From Cyclobacteriaceae bacterium YHN15 (GTDB taxonomy: Bacteria; Bacteroidota; Bacteroidia; Cytophagales; Cyclobacteriaceae): DNA of 64,000 nt. Position 1 is the first letter of the stretch. Every line of letters begins with the position of its first letter. Below are positions 57,597 to 64,000 of this stretch, piece by piece. The DNA lies in NCBI GenBank assembly GCA_003797895.1, contig RKQB01000002.1, forward strand, positions 621,354 to 685,353, written 5' to 3'. Under the pieces are notes generated by a model that saw only the letters and a list, made by a program, of their open reading frames with translations, had not been told where the DNA came from and searched no databases. The translations under genes were made by a program, and so were the position numbers.

Positions 57597-60500
57597 CAGA
57601 AATCATCTTTCAAGGTAGCGAGATAGGCCACCAAATCCCTGATCTGTCTTCTATTCAGAAGGGTTTTCATATCTGGCATACTTGATGGTGCTATCTTCCT
57701 TTCCAGAACATCCGATTTACGGATTAAGGTGTCGGCTTCACTCCCTCTTTTTACCAATAAAGTTTGAGAATTTTCCTCAGCTAATATCCCAATGATTCTT
57801 TTTTCATTTTTCAGTTCCAAAGTAACCATGCCATAACCAGGAGCTATGCGCTTACTGGGGTCAATCAAAGACTCAAGAAGTTCCTGTCGGTTGAGTTTGA
57901 GAGCAATTCCATTCATCGAAGGCCCAACATTTCCTCCCATATCATCGTAGGCATGACACCGCATGCACTGCCCGGTTTGTGATTGGAAGAATATCCTTCT
58001 TCCGCTATTGATATCTCCTCCGTTTAAACTGCTCTGGTAGGAAGCAAGTACATCCCCTTTCCAAAGCTTTTCTGATGCCTGCTGGTACAATGCTGTGATT
58101 TCGGCATCTCCGCTTTTTTCAACCGCCTCGCTCAACTCCAATAAAATTTCGGGGTTCAATTTTCCTGCTCCCATTTGGTCCAATAATTGGGAAAATCCTG
58201 GTTTTGAAAACTCAGCAGGAACTTTCCCCAAGGCATTCAATGCCGCCTGTTTTTCCTCTGTTGTCCTTTTTTCAATGATATCAATTAATAAATTGACTTT
58301 CAGTGATTTATCCATGTCTAATTGATCCATAAGATTTAGACCTGCCACCCTTACTGTTTTATCTGAATCTGCAATTGCTCTTTCTATGGCCTGTGGTGTT
58401 CGGTCCGACTTCATTTTTGCCAAGGATTGTAGGGCAGCTGTCTTTACCTCGGCAGGATTGCCATCCCTTAACATCGCCAACAATCTTTCTTCAGTTTCCA
58501 TAATCCCCAATTTTCCTATTGCCTTGATGGCGCCAAGTTTTAGGGGAAGCTGATTGGAAGCCAACAACTCAATTAGAGCACCTCCTGCTGCCGTTTTGAC
58601 CAATGTGGCATCCCTGTTAATTTCTCCCCTATATCTACCATCTACCCTGTCAAGTAATGATGGTTTAGACCAAGTACCTAAAGCTTCAATGGCTTCTTGC
58701 CTTAACACCAAAGGAGCTTCCGGCTTGAGCATATAGGCAATCAGGTTTTGCATTGCCTGATCAGTACCTACCCTTAAATTGGCATTGATTGACCTTCTGA
58801 TCAGCGGCTCATTGGTAAAACCGGTATTCACTAACAAATTACCCAATTCAGGCAAAGCGCTTTCAATCGAGAAATCATCATTAATGGCCCTGGCGGCTTC
58901 TGTGACGATATACTCATTCTGATCAAGCAAAAAGGCTTTGATACCCTCATGTTCCAATCTTCTTAAAGCCAAAACAGCACCCAATCGGACTGCATTGCTA
59001 TAATGATTGGACAATTCGACCAATTTTTCAGGCTCATTCAATCGGGCAAGAGCCAAAGAGGCAGCATGCCTGATATAGGCATCTTCATCGTTATTATTTT
59101 CAAGTAAATCCACCAATGAATTTAAACCGGGCTTGTATTCCATTCGTCCTATGGCTTCTGCGCCAAAAAACCTTGCTCTGGGATAGTCGTCTACCAATAA
59201 AGCTAACATCGAGGAACCAGCTTCCTTATATTTTATGTCTCCTAACCATTTGGCTGCCTGTGCCCGGATTTCAGGATCTGTATCCTTTAACAGGGGGACA
59301 ATAGATTTGGCAAATTTCATGTCTTTCATCCTGGCAATCTGGCTCATACCTACGATAGCATTGATTCTTGCCAACTGGTTTTCTTTTTGATTCATGGCCT
59401 TTTCAAATACCTGAGCGCCCTTATCCCCTCTTTTGGCCAATTCAAACTGCGCTTTCCTTCTGATTCTCATGTCTTCATAGAACAGGTTTTCTTCCAGTTC
59501 ATTTTCTGACATTTTGCTGTAATCCAAGGCAATCAGTCTCTGGGTTTCCTTTCTCGCAGCCCAGTCTTTCCCTTCTTCATCATCCAACTTCCAAATCCTG
59601 CCATAATTCTTGTTGCCCCAACCATTGATCCAGTCTGCAGCATATAATGCACCATCAGGACCAAAAGTAATGCCTGTCGGTAACATGGCGGTTTGGATCA
59701 ATTCGGTTTCCTGAAGTTCAAAGGTGGCTCCCTGTGGCTTCAACTTAAAAGCATGGATACCGGATCTGGCTGGACTTCCTACAAATTCCACCACAAAAAA
59801 TGTGTTTTTCCACCTTGGACTCAATGCAGTTCCAGGATTGTACAGCATACCCGTAGGTCCATTCACATAATTGATTATACAAGGGGTAATGTAGGCTGCC
59901 TGACCTTCATGTCTGGGCTTGTACATGTTTTCATCCATCCAAACCTTATAGGTATTGTTATCTGGATCCCGGTATTTCCCAAATTGCCAGTTAATCCTCC
60001 AACCTGTGTCCGAACCATTGACCAAATACACCAATCGCTCACTTTCGCCCCTATGATCCCCATCATTGTCTACAGATATCAGGTTATTGAATTCATCAAA
60101 AATAAATTCATGGGTATTCCTTACCCCCATGGCAAAAACCTCAAAATCAGAACCATCAGGATTGGCCCTGACTACTACTCCCCTATTGGGGTATTTCCAT
60201 TGTTTGCCATCCTGATCCACGCCGTTGAAGCCGATATCTCCTATCGCCCAATACATTCTGCCGTCCGGGCCCATTCGGGCCCCTGACATGCCGTGAGCTC
60301 CAAATCCTATATGAATTCCATATCCATGGGAAATGGATTGCTTCTCATCTATGATTCCATCCCCGTTTTTGTCTTTCAATCTCCAAAAATCCGGTCCTAC
60401 CCCTACAAAAATATCCCCTTCATGTTCAGTGACTGCTGCAGCTATATCAGTTACTTCTTCATGAAAATCCTCAATCATTTTCTGGGAGAAGTCTGCCAAA

Positions 60501-61015
60501 CCATCTCCATTGGTATCTTTTACTCTATAAATGCTCTCTTTGATTTCCAGCATGTCCCTCCAATCGTGAGAACCGTCGCCGTTGTAATCTTTCAGCCAAG
60601 TATTGTTTTCACTTCTTTCAGGGGAAAGTTCTTTTCTTAAAAATGCCCTTTTTTCTTCAATCGATTGAAGGGAAATGGATTCAATTTCCCAATCCTGATG
60701 TCCACGGATATCAAATTCCACTTTTCCCAATCTTCCGGAACTGGTGTAATAGAGGGTGCCATCATCACCCATGTGGATTGAAATAGGGTCCACAATAAGC
60801 GAATCCACTGCCCAGACAGACATGGTCAATCCTTCCTTCAAAGTTGGATTCGTAGCAGCTTCTATTTCTTCAGCCATATTTTTTACCTCTTCATGGTCAA
60901 GCTGCTTAATACGGAGATCAACGATTTCTTTTACTTTCTGTTTGCAGGAATAAAAAAAGGTAACAGCAAGAATCAACAAAAACATGGTTCTTTTAATAAT
61001 GGTCATTGGGTTCAT
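57596..61015 (-). CDS. Large heme-c lipoprotein with sorbosone-dehydrogenase-like propeller and HEAT repeats
   Basis: 1139 residues from the ATG at 61015 (ATGs at 61045 and 61006 are alternatives); signal peptide with lipobox FYSC. Residues about 60-470 form a propeller of the membrane-bound dehydrogenase (TIGR02604) type with EF-hand-like loops DYNGDGSHDW, DTNGDGLADF and DKNGDGIIDE. Residues about 490-980 are HEAT-type helical repeats, followed by a cytochrome c domain with CMRCH (1017-1021) and a final Met/DMKTLLNRRQIRDLVAYL segment (TIGR02603 type). Such PVC-type proteins oxidise sugars or alcohols in the periplasm and pass electrons via heme. Coupled to the PIG-L deacetylase, suggesting a shared sugar substrate. 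Confidence 0.9.
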   Translation of the reverse strand: MNPMTIIKRTMFLLILAVTFFYSCKQKVKEIVDLRIKQLDHEEVKNMAEEIEAATNPTLKEGLTMSVWAVDSLIVDPISIHMGDDGTLYYTSSGRLGKVEFDIRGHQDWEIESISLQSIEEKRAFLRKELSPERSENNTWLKDYNGDGSHDWRDMLEIKESIYRVKDTNGDGLADFSQKMIEDFHEEVTDIAAAVTEHEGDIFVGVGPDFWRLKDKNGDGIIDEKQSISHGYGIHIGFGAHGMSGARMGPDGRMYWAIGDIGFNGVDQDGKQWKYPNRGVVVRANPDGSDFEVFAMGVRNTHEFIFDEFNNLISVDNDGDHRGESERLVYLVNGSDTGWRINWQFGKYRDPDNNTYKVWMDENMYKPRHEGQAAYITPCIINYVNGPTGMLYNPGTALSPRWKNTFFVVEFVGSPARSGIHAFKLKPQGATFELQETELIQTAMLPTGITFGPDGALYAADWINGWGNKNYGRIWKLDDEEGKDWAARKETQRLIALDYSKMSENELEENLFYEDMRIRRKAQFELAKRGDKGAQVFEKAMNQKENQLARINAIVGMSQIARMKDMKFAKSIVPLLKDTDPEIRAQAAKWLGDIKYKEAGSSMLALLVDDYPRARFFGAEAIGRMEYKPGLNSLVDLLENNNDEDAYIRHAASLALARLNEPEKLVELSNHYSNAVRLGAVLALRRLEHEGIKAFLLDQNEYIVTEAARAINDDFSIESALPELGNLLVNTGFTNEPLIRRSINANLRVGTDQAMQNLIAYMLKPEAPLVLRQEAIEALGTWSKPSLLDRVDGRYRGEINRDATLVKTAAGGALIELLASNQLPLKLGAIKAIGKLGIMETEERLLAMLRDGNPAEVKTAALQSLAKMKSDRTPQAIERAIADSDKTVRVAGLNLMDQLDMDKSLKVNLLIDIIEKRTTEEKQAALNALGKVPAEFSKPGFSQLLDQMGAGKLNPEILLELSEAVEKSGDAEITALYQQASEKLWKGDVLASYQSSLNGGDINSGRRIFFQSQTGQCMRCHAYDDMGGNVGPSMNGIALKLNRQELLESLIDPSKRIAPGYGMVTLELKNEKRIIGILAEENSQTLLVKRGSEADTLIRKSDVLERKIAPSSMPDMKTLLNRRQIRDLVAYLATLKDDF

Positions 61016-61209
61016 AGGTTTGAATGGGTTAGGATCACAAAACATTGGAAGATAATCAAAAAAATAAAAAAAAGCTTTTCAGTTGTTTAAAATGGAAACT
61101 TCAACTTTTTTATTGGTGAAATTTGGGGATAAGCAAAATTATTCAAGTCATTTTCCGGGAATTGTGATTTTCTTTCTAATTTCCCCCATCAATTGTTTCA
61201 AACAAAATT

Positions 61210-62313
61210 ATGCCCTATCTCAGCCAAATAACTTCCCCTACCTTACTTCTTGATGAAAAAATCTGTCGTCATAACCTCCAAAAAATGGCGGACAAAGCGA
61301 AAAGACATCATATGAAATTGGTCCCTCACTTCAAAACAGCCCAATCCCACCAAGTTGGGGAATGGGCCAAAGAATATGGCATCAGGGAAATTACAGTCTC
61401 TTCCATCAAAATGGCAGAATACTTTTGCGGTCAGGGATGGGAAAACATCCACATTGCTTTTCCTTTCAATCCATTGGAATCAAAAAAACTGAATGAACTG
61501 GCCAAACATCAATCTATTTCGGTCCAATTGATCAATGAAGCAGTCACAGAAAAATTAGCAAAAGAACTGGAAAACCCTGTTGGCTTTTTTATAGAGATTG
61601 ATGCCGGATATGGCAGAACCGGGGTAGAAGTCACTGACTTTGGATTGATAGAAGCCATTTTAAGAAAAGCAAAATCCAGTGACAAATTGAAATTTAAAGG
61701 GTTCTATCTGCATCCGGGCCATACTTACTATACGGAAGACAAAAATAAAATATATGACGAAAGCAGGGCTGCCCTGAATATGTTAAAAAACAAATACAGG
61801 ACCGAATATCCCCATCTTGTTACCAGGGTCGGGGATACGCCAGGCTGTAGTGTAATTGAAGAATTTGGGGATATAGATGAAATGGGTCCCGGTAATTTTG
61901 TGTTCTTCGATATGATGCAGGTCCATCTTGGCAGCTGCAAAATTGAAGAGGTGGCCGTGGCACTTGCAGTTCCTGTGGTGGATATTAAAAAAGAAAGAAA
62001 AGAAATTCTGATTCATGGTGGCGGGGTACACTTGGCAAAAGATGTACTCACTGAACCTGATGGTACCAAAAATTTTGGGGAGGTGGTTTATCTGACCGAA
62101 GAAGGATGGACAATTCCCTTACAAAGGTCCTTTCTCAAAAGCATTTCCCAGGAACATGGTATCATCAAAGCTTCAGATGAACTCCTTGCCAAAGTGAAAG
62201 TGGGCGATGTTTTAGGGATACTTCCCATTCATAGCTGTATGACTGCTGATTGTATGGGATCTTACTTAAGCCTCTCGGGTGAAAAAATCGATCATGCAGA
62301 AGCTGAAAAATAA
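61210..62313 (+). CDS. D-threonine-aldolase-like PLP-dependent enzyme (alanine racemase N-terminal fold)
   Basis: 367 residues. Opening PYLSQITSPTLLLDEKICRHNLQKM; PLP Lys in KLVPHFKTAQSH; VRVGDTPGC... reads VTRVGDTPGCSV, with the phosphate-binding GDTP; and the C-terminal metal site HSCMTADCMG, where His and Asp or Cys bind a divalent ion in D-threonine aldolase. It belongs to the D-TA family, which cleaves D-threonine or other beta-hydroxy-D-amino acids to glycine or related products and an aldehyde. The Cys residues in place of the more usual HxCxTxD spacing should be checked. Cytoplasmic, divergent from the cytochrome gene. Confidence 0.9.
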   Translation: MPYLSQITSPTLLLDEKICRHNLQKMADKAKRHHMKLVPHFKTAQSHQVGEWAKEYGIREITVSSIKMAEYFCGQGWENIHIAFPFNPLESKKLNELAKHQSISVQLINEAVTEKLAKELENPVGFFIEIDAGYGRTGVEVTDFGLIEAILRKAKSSDKLKFKGFYLHPGHTYYTEDKNKIYDESRAALNMLKNKYRTEYPHLVTRVGDTPGCSVIEEFGDIDEMGPGNFVFFDMMQVHLGSCKIEEVAVALAVPVVDIKKERKEILIHGGGVHLAKDVLTEPDGTKNFGEVVYLTEEGWTIPLQRSFLKSISQEHGIIKASDELLAKVKVGDVLGILPIHSCMTADCMGSYLSLSGEKIDHAEAEK

Positions 62314-62346
62314 AATCATTCACAAATACAAATTTTCAGGAATTTA

Positions 62347-62814
62347 TCAATTGATGAAATAAACCACCCCAAGTTTAAATATAAATTCATTGCGTCCAAT
62401 AGGCTGATATCGGATTTCGGGATTCAAGCCGATTTCATCACTGAGTTTGATCATACCTCCAGCACCAAGGTTGATGGAATTAAATCTTAAAGAACCCTTA
62501 GGATTAAACTCAAATATTCTGGTATAATGTCCATATCCCAAAAGGGCATACCATTGTCTTTGTTTCTCTGTTAAATAATACCGTACATTCAAATCAAAAC
62601 CTCTTGCATTTCCGGTAGCTGGTAGAAAGAATGTCATAGAAGGTACAATTGAAAAGTAATTCAAAGGAAAATATTCTCCAGTGAAATTCATCCCAAAAAA
62701 ACCTTTCCCAGATGTCATTTCATAGGCATGAATTGCCCTCCATTGCCCTTTGTATTGGGCCTTTGCAGAATGCGAAAAAATTAAAATTAGAACAACTACT
62801 ATTATTTTTCTCAT
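62347..62814 (-). CDS. Small outer-membrane barrel protein, 155 aa
   Basis: Signal peptide (IIVVVLILIFSHSAKAQ) then eight or so short strands (GQWRAIHAYEMTSGKGFFGMNFTGEYFP, FDLNVRYYLTEKQRQWYALLGYGHYTRIFEF, FNSINLGAGGMIKLSDEIGLNPEIRYQPI, EFIFKLGVVYFIN). It looks like a small eight-stranded barrel of the OmpW/outer-membrane-beta-barrel group. Convergent with the D-TA gene 33 bp away; 21 bp after the stop of the DUF2490 gene in the direction of transcription, so the two form one operon. Confidence 0.78.
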   Translation of the reverse strand: MRKIIVVVLILIFSHSAKAQYKGQWRAIHAYEMTSGKGFFGMNFTGEYFPLNYFSIVPSMTFFLPATGNARGFDLNVRYYLTEKQRQWYALLGYGHYTRIFEFNPKGSLRFNSINLGAGGMIKLSDEIGLNPEIRYQPIGRNEFIFKLGVVYFIN

Positions 62815-62835
62815 TTTTTAATCCTAATTAACACC

Positions 62836-63660
62836 TTAAAAGGCAAAGTCTCTGGTAATTGGCCTCCTGTTTTGCCTGAAATCAATCGTATACATCACAT
62901 TCAAACGGATGATATGCCTGTTTCTGTAAGTTCCAGGAACATTAGTAGGACCATAAGTCCACATATGTCCTCCAAAAAACATATAATTATTGTATGTATA
63001 ACCAATTGCAGTATAGAGTCGGTTTTCTTCAAAAATATTCCAAACATGTTTTCCCGATTCAAAGAAAAACTCATTTGAAGGAGCAATAAAGAAAGTTTTA
63101 TTCTCCATTTTTGGCTTATTTAAAGGAATGTAAGCAGTTATTTTATATCTCCATCTATTCGTGAATAAAAATTCCGATCCTACATTATTGCTTCTTTTGA
63201 ATCTATGTTCAAAACGGAATTGATGAAGGATTTTGACACTTCCCACTCCCTGTGTCAACAACCATTGGTGCCAAAACCTTGGTTCAAGGACTGAATTCAC
63301 GTATTCGGGATTGCCCGGATCCGGGGAAAAATTCCAGACCAAGGTCGGTCCAAAAGTAACTTCAAAATTATCGGTAAATAAATAAGTGAAGCCAAAACGG
63401 TTGTACAACTGGCCCATCCTTCCAACAAAGTCTGACCTATTATCCAAACTGTTTTTTCTTCGATAATGTGTTTCCTGATACCACCACCACTTTTCAGTCA
63501 TCCTCAATTTCAGGTAAATCCCATTCCATGATTCAGTTGTGGCCGGAAGGTTGATTTTTTCTGATGGAACAAAAATTTCTCCTTGTGAATGACCAGGATT
63601 AAAAGCCAAAAGTGTAAATAAACCTATCCCAATTAATCCAAGCCTACCTATTAAATTCAT
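62836..63660 (-). CDS. DUF2490 domain outer-membrane protein
   Basis: 274 residues from the ATG at 63660, directly before a signal peptide (GRLGLIGIGLFTLLAFNPGHSQ). The mature part carries the DUF2490 pattern: WNGIYLKLRMTEKWWWYQETHYRRKNS near the start, TFGPTLVWNFSPDP, EPRFWHQWLLTQGVG, LHQFRFEHRFKR, RWRYKITAYIPLNK, and the end NRHIIRLNVMYTIDFRQ. These are strands of a barrel with many Trp and Tyr. Function unknown; DUF2490 proteins are common in Bacteroidota. It lies 10 bp downstream of the cut gene at the right edge. Confidence 0.85.
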   Translation of the reverse strand: MNLIGRLGLIGIGLFTLLAFNPGHSQGEIFVPSEKINLPATTESWNGIYLKLRMTEKWWWYQETHYRRKNSLDNRSDFVGRMGQLYNRFGFTYLFTDNFEVTFGPTLVWNFSPDPGNPEYVNSVLEPRFWHQWLLTQGVGSVKILHQFRFEHRFKRSNNVGSEFLFTNRWRYKITAYIPLNKPKMENKTFFIAPSNEFFFESGKHVWNIFEENRLYTAIGYTYNNYMFFGGHMWTYGPTNVPGTYRNRHIIRLNVMYTIDFRQNRRPITRDFAF

Positions 63661-63670
63661 TCTATATCGA

Positions 63671-64000
63671 TTATAATTCCAACAAAGATTCAATCTTGTT
63701 TACAGACAATCTTCTATTAATCTTCCTTTCCAAATTTCTGGTATCCGCTTCCCTCAATTCTCCCATTCTTTCAAAAAAATTGTTGGTTTTATTGAGCCAG
63801 TTCTTTATTTCAGTGTATTCTGTTTCAGACTTAATTCCTCCCAAATAATAATCCAAAAGCTTTTCCCCACTTTCATATAACCTGTTTTTTGCTCTTTGGT
63901 CATATCGGGTAAAGGTAAATGGATTGAATACCTCCTCCATATATAATTGGTCCAATTGATTGACTTTATTTGTCAATCTTATAATTGGATTGAACTGATT
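63671..64000 (-). CDS. Partial protein of unknown function (5' end outside window)
   Basis: The reverse frame is open to the window edge, giving 109 visible C-terminal residues ending NKIESLLEL; a TTG at 63976 is not a convincing start. The visible part is helical and charged, with FNPFTFTRYDQRAKNRLYES and a later EADTRNLERKINRRLS helix, no signal peptide and no membrane segment. I do not recognise it. It is in line with the DUF2490 gene, 10 bp before its start, so they are likely co-transcribed. Confidence 0.7.
   Translation of the reverse strand, partial: NQFNPIIRLTNKVNQLDQLYMEEVFNPFTFTRYDQRAKNRLYESGEKLLDYYLGGIKSETEYTEIKNWLNKTNNFFERMGELREADTRNLERKINRRLSVNKIESLLEL

Noticed and set aside
59693..60286. 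Forward frame of 197 codons opposite the large cytochrome lipoprotein
   Set aside because: It mirrors the propeller repeats of the real reverse-strand gene; composition bias explains its length.

Overview
The window comes from a Bacteroidota genome, most likely order Cytophagales, family Cyclobacteriaceae (inference). The supporting signs are: low to moderate GC; promoters of the TTTG / TAnnTTTG type; a clade II, Sec-exported, lipoprotein-type NosZ followed by NosB; a type IX secretion C-terminal domain; a PCMD-domain lipoprotein; many outer-membrane barrels; and Rrf2 regulators paired with a RIC/ScdA protein. Both ends are cut: the 3' part of aceK lies at the left edge and an incomplete reverse-strand gene at the right edge. 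No tRNA, rRNA, insertion sequence, integrase or CRISPR array was seen.

Region 1 (about 1-22100) is a nitrogen-oxide island. Two Rrf2 regulators, a methyltransferase and the di-iron repair protein RIC lead into a membrane protein fused to a cytochrome c, then nosZ, nosB, nosL, nosD, nosF and nosY. A LolA-like protein, two FtsX-type permeases, a LolD-like ATPase and an outer-membrane barrel follow. Facing them on the other strand are an OprC/NosA-like copper receptor carrying a CxxxM motif, a small Cys-containing protein and an NnrS-like membrane protein. One palindrome, TAAAGGA-N8-TCCTTTA, occurs upstream of the fasciclin lipoprotein gene, the Rrf2-RIC-nos operon and the NnrS-like gene. This suggests one Rrf2 (probably NO- or redox-sensing) regulon covering NO damage repair, N2O reduction and copper supply.

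Region 2 (22100-30400) is ordinary: a possibly truncated conserved protein, a DUF1456 protein, a uracil-DNA-glycosylase-like protein, a persulfide dioxygenase-rhodanese protein, two small membrane proteins and three envelope proteins of unknown role.

Region 3 (30500-40250) has four consecutive short-chain dehydrogenases followed by a POTRA-barrel protein, a small membrane protein, two barrel proteins, a PCMD lipoprotein and a reverse-strand TetR regulator. It looks like an uptake and stepwise oxidation locus for an unidentified hydroxylated substrate.

Region 4 (40500-54000) has a TetR-controlled TolC/adaptor/RND efflux operon. After about 200 bp comes the most unusual locus in the window: a PqqD-like protein, an ATP-grasp ligase, a fold-type III PLP decarboxylase, a urea-transporter/M23-peptidase fusion, a TPR-barrel protein, a TPR protein and a 35-residue membrane peptide. 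The genes overlap or nearly touch and are probably one operon. I know of no described pathway with this set.

Region 5 (54000-64000) holds a type IX secreted kelch-like protein, several barrels, a PIG-L deacetylase translationally coupled to a very large heme-c HEAT-repeat lipoprotein, a D-threonine-aldolase-like enzyme, a DUF2490 protein and the cut gene at the right edge.
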